64,000 nucleotides of DNA, taken from NCBI RefSeq assembly GCF_963966145.1, contig NC_091048.1, forward strand, positions 29,202,001 to 29,266,000, given 5' to 3'. Shown here piece by piece: positions 25,065 to 38,900 of this stretch. This DNA is from Tenebrio molitor (taxonomy: Eukaryota > Arthropoda > Insecta > Coleoptera > Tenebrionidae). Each line of letters begins with the position of its first letter. Position 1 is the stretch's first letter. The translations under genes and the position numbers were made by a program. The notes under the pieces are model-generated. The model was not told the DNA's origin, did not search any database, and saw nothing but the letters and a program-made list of their open reading frames with translations.

Positions 25065-28000
25065 ATGAAGGGTGTCAGTGCGTTTATATTTATAGGTGAG
25101 TACAATGAACAAAGGAGTGCAAGTGAACTTGGTGCAAAGTGGATAATTTAGTGGCATCCCGAGTGCTGGATTCTTGCACAATCCATTTTTTTACATTTTA
25201 TTACGCACCTTCTCGTGCGAAAAAATATCACAGGCGCATTGTGACTGCAACTAGAGCCGCCTCGAACATTATATAATTATATTTATATAATTTATGAGAA
25301 AAAATTTCACCCAAATTTTTTTGACCCCGATTCCAACAATAAACAAATTAAACAAAAACTGTACACGAGTCTTGTTCAGTAACACCACCGTCACAACTCT
25401 CATGGTAGTCTCGAGAGCTGGTGACCGGTTTTAAATGCATAAACACTACATTTACATAACCACACATTAACTATTCAAATTAATTCTTTCAACTACAAAA
25501 TTATGAATAATTGTCGCGTAAAAATCTAAATTGAAAACTGTACACTAATTTGTGAAACTAAATGTTGAAATTCACGCTGTAGGGTGTATAATAATTAATT
25601 TGTACTGAAATATCCACACAATTTGTGAGGTTAGGTTTAGCAAATTATCGAAAATTTGTCCTCGCAGTTTTGATTACCTTTCGTTGAAGAGTTCTGAAAG
25701 TGTTGCAATTACTGAATCGAGTTGTCCTCTTCACTAACATTTACACACATTTTCGCAATTATTGTAATTCATAAGCTGACACAAACTAGGTCACGACCTG
25801 CCATAACGTGACGTCGTAGCGCCCTGCCTTACCGACTCAATTAAGCCTCATGAATAATTAATTAATTAATAAATTCTCACCTTTATCGAAATCCTCGATC
25901 TCATCTCGCCTAAATTGCTCAAGTGGATATTTTACAAGAACGTTGCGTAACCGGAATGCAGCGTCCTCGCGCACCGCGCAGATGGCGCTGCGCTCCCGGA
26001 TTCTTTAAAGTCGGATTCTTATCCCGCTTTGAATTCCAGCCGCGTTGGGCTGCTCCTGGGCCCAGTTCCAGTTCCTGAACCACCGCCCCTTCCCGATGTA
26101 CAGCCTGGAGAACATGCCCGACACGATGTTCTCCTGCCGGGACAAAATCCTGGGGGGCTATTACGCGGACGTGGAGACGATGTGTCAGATGTTCCACATC
26201 TGCGTGAAGGTCGCCGGCGTCGGGGTGAGTACAATCGCCTCATTGTTCGGCAAGGTCGCATTGCTCCATTCCAGGTGCAAGACTTCCGGTTTCTCTGTCC
26301 CAACGGAACGGCGTTCGACCAAGACCACCAGATCTGCGCCGAATGGGAGGACGTCGATTGCGACATCTCCACATTGTACTACTCCAGCGACAACTTCGAC
26401 CTTTACCGCATCGGATCAGGTACTCGCACTTTCACTTTCCAGCTGCATCTTCGCCTCCGGGGGGTGTTGCACACGCTGCAAGAAGTCGACTGGCACGTTA
26501 TGCTAAACTCGTTATGTCGTCTGCCAGTTACGAAAACGCGATTTACATTTGTGGCCCCGTTTTGAAATCGGAGCACCAGATTAAATACCAATTTTTTAGG
26601 TTTTGAGTCAAAAGCTGTGAAATACGGTGAAGATGAAGAAACGTTCGCTCTTCAACGCGCGGAGACAGGAGATGCCAGGCTGAATCGAGACCACCAGTCC
26701 GAGAGGGTCAACCAGCACAAGGAACAAGCCCCACTGAGGAAGAACAGGCCCCAGAACAACTTCAACAACAACAACAACAATAACAACAACAACAAGAATA
26801 ATAACAATGACAGGGATATATTTAAGGGATCCAGCAGCTCGAATTTCTTTAACAACAAGAATGGTGGCAAGGAAACTGAAGATGATTATGATGATAACGT
26901 CAACGCGAACCAGGACAATGATCAGTTCCAGAAGAAGAAATTGGTGAGGAAGCAGCAGAGAAGACCTGCTCAGAATGACAATGGACAGTACAACAATAAT
27001 CAGAATAATAATCAGCAGAATCGCAGACCTGCGCAGAATGATTTCCAGAATGGAAATCGTCAGCAGAATAGACAGCAGCAGAACAACGATTTCCAGAACG
27101 GCAATCGTCAAAACGACTATCAAAACAATCGTCAACAGCAGAACAATCGCCAGCAGCAGAACGATCATCAAAACAATCGCCAACAGCAGAACGATCATCA
27201 AAACAATCGCCAACAACAGAACGATTATCAAAATAATCGCCAACAGCAGAATGGTAATCGCCAACAGCAACAAAATAATAGACCTGTCCAAAACAACGAT
27301 TATCAAAATAACCGCCAGCAACAGAACGATTATCAAGGCAATCGTCAACAACAGAACGACTATCAAAACAATCGCCAACAGCAAAATACCGATCACCAAA
27401 ACAGGCAACAGAATAATAACAGGCCTCAAGACAACTACCAGAACAACAACCGTCAACAATCGAACAACAGAGGTCAAAACAATGACCAGAGCAATCGGCA
27501 ACAACAAAACAGGCAATCCCAAAACAATGACCATCAAAATAACAACCGGCAACAACAGAATTTCGAGGCGCAAACTTACCGCCCCAGTCGTCCCACCGGA
27601 TTTGTCAACAACTTTGCCGGAAGCAGTTACGTGCCGACAACTCCTCGCCCTGTCAGTACAACCAGTCTTGCCGAAACTAACAAACCCAGAAATGGTCAGC
27701 GACAACAGTACAACAACGCTGACAGTTTCAGACAGACCCAGAACTCGCCTACTCCCTCTTACACGATAAGCACTCCGGCTCCATTCAAGCAGAGTCAGCA
27801 GTACAACAGTCCGCCTAGCAGACAAACCACCCAGAACAACTACAACAACGGGCAGTACAACCCCACGACGCAAGCGCCGCAAAAAGAGACGGAGAACTAT
27901 CCGGTGAATTTCCCCAAACAGTCGTACAACAAGCCCACTGAAAACTATCCGACCACGAGGTTTACGCAAAAGCAGACAGAAAGTTATTCTACTCAAGCTC

Positions 28001-29163
28001 CGTCGACGAGAAATAATCAATTCAGTACTCACTACGATATACCTAAGGTGAAACCGACTGAGAACTACCCTACTCAGACCACAGCGAACAGGAACAATCA
28101 ATTTAACAATCAGTACAACGCACCTAAGAGCAAGGCGACTGAGAATTATCCGACTCAAGCGCCGGTCAGTCGAAACAGTCAGTACAACAACCAGTACAAC
28201 GCACCTAAGAGCAAGGCGACTGAGAATTATCCGACTCAAGCCCCGGTCAGTCGAAACAATCAGTACAACACCCAGTACAACGTGCCTAAGAGCAAGCCGA
28301 CCGAGAACTACCCGACTCAACCCCCTAAAGTTACCCAGTTCAACACCCACTACGACATCCCTAAAGTAAAGTCGACGAAACAGAGCGACTTCCCTAGTAC
28401 TCCGTTCAAAAACGATTACTCGACGCAATTCAGCAAGAAACCGACAACTCCCGTCAAGCAGACAGACAACTACCCCACCACCTTCGCCCCCAAGTTTAAC
28501 AAGTCTCCCTCGCAGTCCAGCAACTACCCCTCGACGTTCGCCCCTCGTACCAACTCCGCCTACACGCAGATCTCCCAACAGACGACGCAGTACAACTCGC
28601 AGAACAACTTCAACCATCAGCAGCAACACAGCACTCCGAGAACGACTCCCTTCACGCAGTACACCCCAACAGTGCCGAAGATCTCGTCGACGACTCCCGT
28701 GGCGCGGTCCAACAGGTTCGACGAGACGCAGTACGATGACGGTTCCTACAATTCCAAGTACGACAGGAACGAGGATGAGTTCTTGAAGACGGCTCACAGC
28801 CAGAATATCGCCAGTAGCAGGAACGAGTACTCCAAGTCTACCAAGAATGTGTCGCCGTCCACGCAGAAACCGCATTTCGAGTCGCCGAGGCCATTCTCCG
28901 TCAGTCCCAACACGCCCAAAGCGACGGACTACCCCAAGTCCACCCCCAGGCCATTCAACAACAATAAGAACAACAACAACAACAACAAGAATCAGGGAGG
29001 TTCGAGCAATAACAACAACAACAACAACAAGAATCTGGGAGGATCGAGCAACAAGAAGGTCAAGGATGCCAGTTATGATTATGCGTATTATGACACGAAC
29101 GTGGGGAGCGAGCCAGAGTACGAGATCGACACGGAGATCAAGAAGGCAGCGGTGAAGAATTAG
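25065..29163 (+). CDS. Chitin-binding (peritrophin-A) protein with long Asn/Gln-rich tail, CPAP1-like
   Basis: Exons 25065-25095, 26040-26224, 26275-26419 and 26600-29163, all GT-AG and in frame, give 974 residues. Exon 1 and the start of exon 2 encode a signal peptide (MKGVSAFIFIAALGCSWA) split in phase 1. One ChtBD2 domain follows, with six Cys at about residues 43, 59, 65, 80, 93 and 101 and the motifs GGYYADVETMCQMFHIC, FLCPNGTAFDQ and EWEDVDC. Such domains bind chitin, and single-domain proteins of this type are the cuticular CPAP1 class. The rest is low complexity: poly-Asn, many RQQQND / NNRQQQN units, then PTENYPTQ repeats with Tyr, and a second Asn-rich run near the end. ATG 25065 was preferred over the in-frame ATG at 25023 because it starts directly at the hydrophobic core. 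AATAAA is at 29316-29321. The first intron is 944 bp. It faces its paralog tail to tail. Confidence 0.92.
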
Positions 29164-29315
29164 GAGTAGTTTAAATTTTAGTTGTTTGTTTTTTAAGTCT
29201 GTTTTAATTTTATTTTATGTACTTAATTGTCAAATATGAGCAGTATTTTTGTATCGAAATCAGAGAAATTAACTTTATTCTAATCTAAGGTTGTACATAT
29301 TGTATTATTATAATG

Positions 29316-29321
29316 AATAAA
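29316..29321 (+). terminator. Polyadenylation signal of the Asn/Gln-rich chitin-binding gene
   Basis: AATAAA about 150 bases after the stop codon at 29161-29163. Confidence 0.7.
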
Positions 29322-29815
29322 GTACTGTTATATAAAAGTATGTGGCTATCATAAAAGAAGTCGCGCCAAAAAATCAACACAAAGTTGTTTTTATTGCTTC
29401 TGATTCTAAGCAATATTAAAGAAATTATTAAATGTCGGTGGTTTGATATTTGGACGGTGGCGACATCTGACATTTGACGTTCGCCGAGTGACGTGACAAA
29501 GATATTTTTTTAACGTGGTAAGAAATTCCCAAAAAAACAGCATTCTTAATTCGTTTCTTGTTTTGCTTTAATTGCATACAAAAAAAAATCAAAATGTGAG
29601 TGAGTATTTAGTTACTTAACTGGTATGTCTGACATTTCAGCGAGTACCACAATAAACTCGGGGCGACAAACACTCAGATGCTTTTAATTACATTTAAATT
29701 TCAAAAAATGCTGCGACAATAGAATGATCAAGAATCTAGTCACAAGTTTGACGTTTGAAGTGACATCTGACAGTTGACGGGTGAGAAAAAGTTCGTTTAA
29801 AATTTAACAAAATAG
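29322..29815. other. Spacer between two convergent genes
   Basis: About 500 bp between the two polyadenylation signals. It contains several copies of words like TGACATCTGACA and TTTGACGTT near 29460-29490 and 29745-29780 in AT-rich DNA. No ORF of note. Confidence 0.4.
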
Positions 29816-29821
29816 TTTATT
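29816..29821 (-). terminator. Polyadenylation signal of the two-domain chitin-binding gene
   Basis: TTTATT on the plus strand, AATAAA on the minus strand, about 150 bases past the stop codon at 29969-29971. Confidence 0.6.
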
Positions 29822-29968
29822 GATTTAATTTAATTACATTATTCTATGAGTATTTATAACAAATGTATGTTCATTAATAATTACAAGAATTCATTTACCC
29901 TAGTAGGACGCGCGAATCGGGACAAGTGTGGCATCACCCTGGCGGATGACATAAGAGAGCTTCATTAT

Positions 29969-32900
29969 TTACAAACACCTCTCGGGCTTAACTTTTGTAC
30001 AAATCAGTTTTTTATCGTCGAAGTAAGTGCCCAAGTCGCACACGAACTTCATATCCAACAGTTGGTTCTTCGTGTACCCCGAAGTGCAGTAGTGGAAGAG
30101 CCTGCAGTCTCTCGGGTCCGAGTAAAACTTGTTGATGGCCTTCCCGAAACAGTTGAAAATGTACGACTTGAGCTTTTCTTTGCGGACGTGCAGTTTGTAC
30201 ACCATCGAGAGCGGGGTGGTGTGGAGGGATTCCTTCGCCGATTCGGCTTGCGTAGGGTTGGCACTTTTGAAAAGGGGGGCGTCTGTCGCTGGGACGTCTT
30301 CTGAGTATTCTACGGTAGTGGTCGTGTGGATTTTTGAGGTAGAATCGATTTCTTTCCCGGATAGGCTTTCTGTGGTGGTCAGTTGAGTGGTCAGAGCTTC
30401 GATGATTTCCTCTTCGATGGCGATTTTCCGCCTGCTCGGCTTTGAAGTGAACACTTCGGTACTAAACCTATGTCTGGGATTTGGTCTTCGGTAACTTGCG
30501 GAGCTTCGAGTGCGCGGGGGGCGCGTCCTGCGATTGGTACCTCTTCCACGAGGTCTGGTAGGGGACATTTCCGTGGTTGTCGAGTCGGCGGGGGTCAAAT
30601 TTGTAGCCGTTATTTCCGTCACCGGCTCGGTAGTCGACTCGAAATTATCTTTAACAGTACTGAACAGCGTAAATTCCTCGGTACTGGCAGTACTTTTCTC
30701 GTAGATTGAAGCAGTAGTTGTAGTAGTCGTAGTAGTAGTAGTTGCTGTAGTAGTACTAGTGGAAGGTTCTGTTTGCGTTTCAGTAGTACTTTCGTCCATA
30801 TCTTCAAACTCCGTAGTACTTCTTACCTCAACTGGAGGAGGAGTTGTTTCTTCGTCCAAAGCGTAATCAGCCTCTTCGAATTCGTCGTTGTCGGAAGATT
30901 CTCTAGTAGCAGTAGTTGTTGTACTTGTAGCCTCTGAAGTACTAGCAATTGTTTCAGTTTCAACTTCATCTTCTTCGGGCACTTCAGGAGTAGTACCTTG
31001 TTTTGGATTCGACAACAGCGCTTTTTCATCTTCATATCCATCGTCATCTTCATATTCATCATCATCTTCATATTCATCTTCACCATCTGTATCCTTACTC
31101 GATTCTGTAGGTACTTTCGTAGTCGTCTCGCTCTCGTCATTTTCACTCTTTGGTACTTCACCCGTTTCGACCAAAACATCTTCGATTGGAGTTGTGGTCT
31201 CCAACACATCTTCATCAGAACTATCCAATCTACTTCTACTTCTCTCTTCTAGTCCTAATTCTGAATCTTCTTCCTTCTCAAGCAAATCTTCAACAACTTG
31301 AGACTCTTCTCTGATGGTTGTTGTTTCATTTTGAAGTACATTTTCCCTTTGACCGGCTTCAGTTGTGCTTTCCTCTACATCGTCCACGGTAGAATCATCA
31401 ACTTTAGACTCTTGTTTTGTTTCACTAACATTCACAAATTCGTGACTTTCTTTTTCGGTTTCTTCGTCTAAAACTTCTGATTCCTTTGGTTTCGAAGTCG
31501 TAGTTACCAAAACATTTTTACTTTCAACTGACAAACTATCTAGGTGTCCCTCCGTAGACGCAACAGTGCTTATTTCAACCTTTTTACTCGATTCTTCAAT
31601 CTTTGCTGCTTCTGTGCTCATTCTAACTGCACCATCGTGAGTAGCAGCCGATAAACTATCTAACTTTGCCTCCGGAGTAGAGACAGTTGTTTCTTTCACA
31701 TCTTCAACCTTCTGTGCTTCTGTGGTACTTGTAGTTCTACTCCTCGGTCTCTCCGTTTCAGCTTTTTTACTCACTGTTTCAATCTTTGCTGCTTCTGTGG
31801 TCATTCTAACTGCACCATCATGACTAGCAGCAGATAAACTGTCTAATTTTGCGCCCGGAGTAGAGACAGTTGTTTCCTTCTGTGCTTCTGTGGTACTTGT
31901 AGTTCTACTCTTCGGTCTCTCCGTTTCAGCTTTTTTACTCATTGTTTCAATTTTTGCTGCTTCTGTGCTCATTCTTACAGCACCATCGTGAGTAGCAGCC
32001 GATAAACTGTCTAATTTTGCTTCCGGAGCAGAGACAGTTGTTTCTTTCAGATCTTCAACCTTCTGTGCTTCTGTGGTACTTGTAGTTCTACCCCTCGGAT
32101 GAATCCTTGGTCTCAATCTCGATAAATATGACGAAGAGTACTTTTTCTTGCTTTCGTTCATGATTTTCGCTTGACGAGCACGTTCTCTGCTGCGTCTTTG
32201 AGCAAACCAAGGATTTTCCGTTGTGGTGGTGGTCGTGGTTGTCGTTGTAGACATAGTTATTGTGGTTGTAGGAAGTTCTGTTGTTGACAGTTCTTCATTT
32301 TTAGTGGTCGTCTCCATATTATCCTCGTTCTGATCTTCCTTTCTGGCTTCTTCTGTAGTAGTAAATTTCTTCTCATCTTCCTGTTCTGTTTCTAGTTCTG
32401 TGATATTTTCTTCTTCATCTAATCCACTTTTTTCTTCTTTTAATTTCTCACCAATCTCTTCGTGTAAATTCCCCGTCCCACTCTCATCTTTATCTAATTC
32501 TTCTACATATTCTTCATCAAGTTCTCTTCCTTTTGGCTCTTCTTCAACTTGCCCTTGATCTACATACGTCTTATCACCTCCACCAATTTCATCCAATCCA
32601 CCATCCTCTTCTTCTTTTTCCAAAGCTCCAACATCTTCTTTCTCATTTTCATCCAACTCTTCATCTACTTCTGTTGCCCGTTCTTCTGTACCATCTGCTC
32701 GATCATCATCCAACCCTTCTTCTTCCTCTTTCTTCTCATTTTCTAACATATTGTGTGTCACAGCTTCGTAATTATCATCCACATAATCTTCATTTTCTAA
32801 GTTCGAAGAAGTAACAGGAGCATCTGTCGTCGTGGTAACAACTTGCTCTTTTTCCGTAACACTGAGAACGTCCCCGACAATATTGAACTTACTCTTTCTC

Positions 32901-35900
32901 TTAAACAGAGCGCTCTCCCGGAAATTGTCACCACTTCCTCCTTTTTCAACTTCTTCTACTCCATCCCTAGTCTGATTGTCCGCCAACTCCGGACTCTCCA
33001 CAATAGGCGCCAGCTGTTCGTTGATTTCGGTAATATCTTCCGGATCTATTGGTACCTTGACGGTACTACTCGTCTTCTCGTGACTCTGGTACCAATCAAA
33101 CAAAAACTTCAACACGTCGACAGCCTCTTGTTCGTTGCGTATCACGTCCGAATGCTTGACCTGTCTCTTGCGCCTCTTGTGTTTGATTTTTGGTACGTCG
33201 TGGTAGAACGGATCGAGTACCACATCGTGGTCCTTGTACTCGTCGTAGGACTTTGGCGGTTCCTCCAACAGTGGACTCACTCCGATCGTACCCAACGAGT
33301 AGTTCAACCTTCTGCCGCTAGCATCGCTCACGCTAGCACTAGCACTGATGATGATTCTCGGGGGTGCTTGGTGGTCATTCGTGTATCTCTTGGTCTCGAT
33401 GTGGTGGCCCAAAGTGAACGGTGCCGGCGAACTAAAGGTCAGAGGTGGCAGCGTCGGCAGCAGGGGCAGCGGCAGCTGGACCTTTTGGGGTTTCTCGGTA
33501 CCATAGGTCTGGTACAGTACTGGTTTGAGCGATGACACGTACGTGGTTCTGAACGTGGTGGGTTCTTTGTGACTGTTGTAGGGGTGTTGGCGGGTGGTGG
33601 ACACGTGTTCGGTGCGATACGTCGTTGTTTTGAACTGGTTCCTAAACTGTCCGTGTCTCAAAATGGGGACATTCGAGTGATGGTACTGGTAGTTGTGCGG
33701 CGTCTCGGTGTGGTACTCCTGGTTGTTGTTCTCGGTCTGGTAAGTGAACCCGTAGTTGATGTCAACCGGAGTCGCCGGCGGCTGGACTTTGACCTTCTGT
33801 GTCGACGACACTTGAGGGCGCGGGGTGTGCGGTACCACCCTCAACAACTCCTCCTTGTCGGGAGTGCCGTAGTTGGTGTGCGCGGACACCACCGTCTTCT
33901 TGTTGCCGTCGCTGTTGCTGAAGACTTGCTGCTGGAAAGTGACCGTCTTGGTCCGGATGCTGGGCGGGGCCACCGGATTCAAACTGATGTTGATCTCTTC
34001 CGGGTTGAACCTGATATCCGGTCTGCTCGAGATCGGGAAGTGGTGCGTCGAGATCACTTTAGGCGCCGTCGTCACCGTCGACGTCGTGAAGTACTGCGTG
34101 CGCGTCGTCTTCGTCTTGGGCCGAGGAGTGGTGGTCGTGGTGGTGGTGGTGGTGGTGGTCGAGGCCTTGATGATGATGGGCGGGTCGGTCTCGGAGTTAT
34201 CTGCAAGTCGAGCATGACCGTCAAGCCGCGACCGCTCCAGGACTCACCTTCCGACAAAGACGGCTGGGTGTTGCCGTACAGCTCCAGATTGAGGCTGTAG
34301 AACTGCTCGGATTTGGAGCAGTCGACCTCGTCGATCCTCTCGCAGACTCGGGTCTCCTGAAATTGAGACGGTCAGTGCTGGATGAGACACCACGGGGGAC
34401 TACCTGGTCGAAGACGGTACCGTTGAGGCACAGGAACCGGATGTCCATGGGTTCGTCCAGCTGGCCGATGGTGCAAACGTGAAACATCTGGCAGTTGGTC
34501 TCCAAGTCCGCGTAGTAGCCGCCTATGACCTTTCCGACGCACGAGAAGTTCGTGTCGGGGAGGTTGTCGAAGTCCAAGTACTGCAAACAGATCGGGTATA
34601 AGAGAGGACCTCGAACGGCACCCTGCGTAACTCCTCTTCCGCGATGTCCCACTTGCCTATAAAGGCGCATTTTTGCATTCTCGCCTCATCCTACGCTCGG
34701 AATTCTTTGGAAAACGAAAGTATCTCGGCAGAATCTATCTCGACGGTCTAGTTCCGCATCTCTGATCGATTTACAATGCAAAGCAGTCGCAAAGCGGCGA
34801 TTTATGCTTAATTAAGCTAATTTATGAATGAGGTGAGTCAGTGGTGTTGTGCAAAAGAACGGGACAATACAGTCGACGTACATGTCCATCCAGCGAGATC
34901 TAGCGTGGTTCGCCTAGCGCCTACCCATCACGCATCTCTTGTGATTAATGGGCGAGTTCTTGGTATTTGCGGATGATGGGCGAAAATTTATCGACGGTGG
35001 ATCGTGATGTAACCTCGCTATAATTTTGTAACGACGTTCGGATTAATAAAAGGCTAAATTTATAGCTGCAGGTCAACAAATTCGAAATATTTGTTTACAT
35101 CACGTATGCAAACGGCTAATTTGAATTTCTGAATGATCAGCCGTCCACTCCTGCTGGAATATTTACGCGGTGAATAATCCTGGTGGTTATCAAGTGCAGA
35201 TTGGTCTTAGATCGAGATCCACGCAAAAAAAAATCCTTTCTTTTCTTACGTTGCTCCTTTTCCGAATTTTCTATCGGTGTGAGAAACTTTGTCGTAATCG
35301 TAAGAATGTCGAATTACGCAAACACCGTGGCGACTATTTCGTGTGTCGACTCGTATAAATCAAGATTGCTTGAATTATCACCGCAATATGTTGTGTACAA
35401 CAAGCCAAGCCAAAAGAAGGTATTCCAGGAGGAGACTGACGTGTCAAGACAAAAGATCAAGGATTATGGACTGAGTAACTGAAGCAGGCTAGATCCATAA
35501 TTTGATAAGATGTCGTTTCAAATAATGAAAACTTTTGTACTGATTTTCAGCAATCAAAGAATTGTCATCTAATCAATCAATCAGTCATTACTAATCAATC
35601 AATCAACCAATCAGTGAGTTTACTAGAGACTCTTCTTTCACAGTAGATAGTATTTTTATTTTCAAACACATTTTGAACTATTCGTAAACCCTGAGCCATT
35701 GGAGTATGGTTTTTCGTACTCAACAATACCGCTTCTTGATCTTCATCTTCTAAGTCATCATCTACATCTTCACTGGGTTTGGTAAATCTTCTGCATTCTC
35801 GTCATTTTCACTGTTTATTACTTCGACCAAAACATACTCGACTGGAGTTGATGTCTTGAACACTCAGAGCTATCCAATCGAATTCCACTTCTCTCTTCTA

Positions 35901-38900
35901 ATCTTCATTCTGAATCTTATTTCTTCTCTAACGAAGCTTCAATAACTTGATATTCTTCTTCGATGGTTGTTGTTTCATTCTGAAGTACATTTTCACTTTG
36001 ATTCAGTTGTGCTTTCTTCTAAATCGTCCACAGTAGAATCATCTTTTGATTCTCTTTTCGTTTTAATAAAATTCACAAAATCGTAATTTTCTTTTCCGGT
36101 TTCTTCATCTATTATTACGTCTGATTCACTCGATCTAAAAGTCGAACTTACCAAATGATTTCCATTTGAAATTGATAAACTATCTAAGGGTCCCAACATA
36201 GAAGCAACAATATTTATTTCAAATTCTTCACAAAACTTTTCCACCTCTGCTGCTTGTGTGCTCGTCCTAACTGTACTTCTTTGCTTTTTAATTTATTTCT
36301 AATAATGCTTCCATAGAAGAAACAATATAGTCCAATTTTTACCCTTTTGCGATGACGTCATTATCTAGTAACTTTACGTAGGTATGTTTGAGCTAGGATC
36401 AGAAACCATTTTGAATTGATTATAAATAACTATAAATGTGTCAAATTTGTTGACAATTGCTTCGAAAGGTTATGTTTGTAATCAATGTAATAAGTGAAAA
36501 AAATTAAAAATTGTCAAATTGACAGGAGCATAAAATAACCTCAAAGTGACCATCAATAAATAAACGTGCCTTTTTTTTTGTTTTTTTCTGTTTCTGTTGT
36601 TTCAATAAAGAGAAAGCGAGGAAGGAAATCGTGACGTCACCTCAAAAGGGTAAAAATTGGACTATAGTTGTTTTTAATATTCTTTTCAAATCTTCAATCC
36701 TTTGTGATTCTATGGTAGTTCTAGTCGTACTGCTTGATGAATACTTGATCTTGATCTCAATCTCCATAAATACGACGCTGAGTACTTTTTGTTATTTCGT
36801 TCATAGTTTTCCCTTGACGAGCACATTCTTTGCTGCGTCTTTAAGCAAACCAAAAATCTTCAATTGTGGTGGTCATCGTTATTGTTGCTGTAGCAAGTTC
36901 TCTTATTGCCAGTTCTTCATTCTTAGTGGTGATCTTCATATTATCTTCCTTTGCAACTTCCTCTCTAATAGATATTCTTTCAATTTCTTTCCTCTGCTTC
37001 TAGTTCTCTGACGTTTTCTTTTTGATCTAATCCCGGTCTAAGTTATTTTTGCAACGTTATCTTTCATAGTTCCTTAAGACTGATTTCTTTGCCCTTAATC
37101 TTGCTTTTGTTTTCAAATGAATTTATCAAAAATGTTTGACAAGTTTTATCATCATCATCATCATTCAATTGTCATCATCATTATCATCATCCTAAACTCT
37201 CTTTGATGAAATCCGATACGTTGTACAGCTTTAATACCAGCATCTAGTGTGCCTCAGGGGTCAAACCTTTGACCTTTGTTTTTTTTTATTTTCTTAAATG
37301 ACAATACAACTATCATTACTTGCAACAATTTGTTGTTTACTAAACCTTTATTTTGTATCACCACTTGACCCCAAAACTATCAAAAGTTCCAAAATAATAT
37401 TAATATGCAATTTGTCTAAAACCATTTACTTCAATATTTCGAAATGTTTCTTGGTAGTAAAAAATACAAACAAAACATGAACTTTTTTTCATTTAGAATG
37501 TCGTCATTTAGCTTTGATAAAAGCGTATTGTGTACACTTGGCCTATTAAGATTCTTGTTTTTCTTTATACGATATCAAGCTTCTTGCAAAGCATTCCACA
37601 AACTGGTAACATTGATATTGATTTGTGTTTCCGTTATCCATCAAGTTCATTCTACACGTGTTCTATGGGTGACAAATCAGGAGATCATGATGGCCATTTT
37701 ACGTTTACAGTTGTCATTGTTTCATTTATCTTTGACACAGTGTTTTATTGGAAGCAGTAAATTACTTAGAATAAGTCAATTTTTTTTGTTTGTCTCTGTT
37801 TTATTTTTTTTTTTTTATATTTGTTTGTTGTTATACTTACGCCTGGTTCCGATGACAACGCCATACAAGCGACGCCCAAAAGGTACAGCCATAGCAGACC
37901 TGCAACAAGAGAAAACCATCTGAAATTGACCTCCGACCTGTCGACTTCCTGAACACGAAGGGACAGGAAAAATGAGTGAAACTGGTCCGTCAGTTTCGAA
38001 ACGAGGAATTCGGCGAATAAAAGAATCATACGACTTCATTGTTGGAAAGTTAATTGTTAGAGCGCGTTTCTCACACTGTCGGCGTCTTTATTGAGTGCGA
38101 AATAATCCGGAAAAAATCGGAATTGTTGCGTAAAACCGAGCGAAATCGAGATGGAATCCGAAGGATGATCGATGCAATGGGAACTGGGTCTGGTTTCCTG
38201 CCTTCGACCTTTACCAATTGTGAAATTCTGTCGTTAAAAACATGACGGATTCGATATTAACACGACGAACGAATTAATTGCGGCCGATGCTATAGATCAA
38301 GGTCGCCATCTCGTCTTCGCAACAATGGGTTCAGCGAGAGGTGTCAAAATTTTTGCGATCCCGATGGTGGAAACCAGAAGGAAGAAACGCTCCGCTTTGT
38401 GACGCATCCAGAGCATTCTAATTCAGGTGACGACTTAATCACTTCCAGGTTGCGGTTCCGGTCGAACAATGGGTGCTCGAGATCTCACCCAAATTATGTA
38501 AAAGATCAAGATCTTCGATGGTAAAGTGAGCGGTACGGTGGGATTTCCGATGCCAGCTGATGGGACGTCGCTGGAGGTGTTTGCCCCGGAGGTTTGTATT
38601 TTTTGACGGTGACGATCTGGTAATAAACAAGAGTCGGTCGAGAAAAGGAAGCCATTAATTAGATTCCCTCCAGTTTTACTCTAGGGTTTCCGGCTTCTTT
38701 GCATGGTCTCTAAGGACAGTGGCATTTGCTTTCTTTGGTACAATTGAAAGTTGCACGAGGAAGTGTTTTATAACGGTGGAGATAAAGGAAAAGCGATCAA
38801 GAGAAAAATACAGTCAAGGATAATTAATATGTGGTGGAGAAGAAAAGGATGAGTGGAAGTGATAAATGAGAATTTTATTGAAGAAAAACGACAAAAAAGG

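Larger units (their letters stand above)
34581..37840 (-). other. Intron 2 of the two-domain chitin-binding gene
   Basis: A 3.3-kb intron. Apart from the partial self-copy at 35.7-37.04 kb, the MITE at 36.3 kb and the reverse-transcriptase scrap at 37.25 kb (separate entries), it holds an ATCA-type microsatellite at about 35566-35614 and an ATC-trinucleotide run at about 37150-37198. 34.6-35.5 kb is unique-looking. Confidence 0.6.

Noticed and set aside
26608..28875. 755-codon minus-strand ORF rich in Leu, Ile and Val
   Set aside because: Antisense shadow of the Asn/Gln-rich exon: inverse AAC/CAG repeats read as Val/Leu/Ile codons. The plus strand has splice-linked exons and a chitin-binding domain.
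32843..34300. Plus-strand ORFs of 230 and 243 codons
   Set aside because: Antisense to the last exon of the two-domain chitin-binding gene; His/Arg/Val-rich shadows of Thr- and Pro-rich coding.
35566..35614. Repeated AATC/ATCA words that might suggest a CRISPR-like or regulatory array
   Set aside because: A simple microsatellite in an intron. No spacer-repeat structure, and the DNA is eukaryotic.
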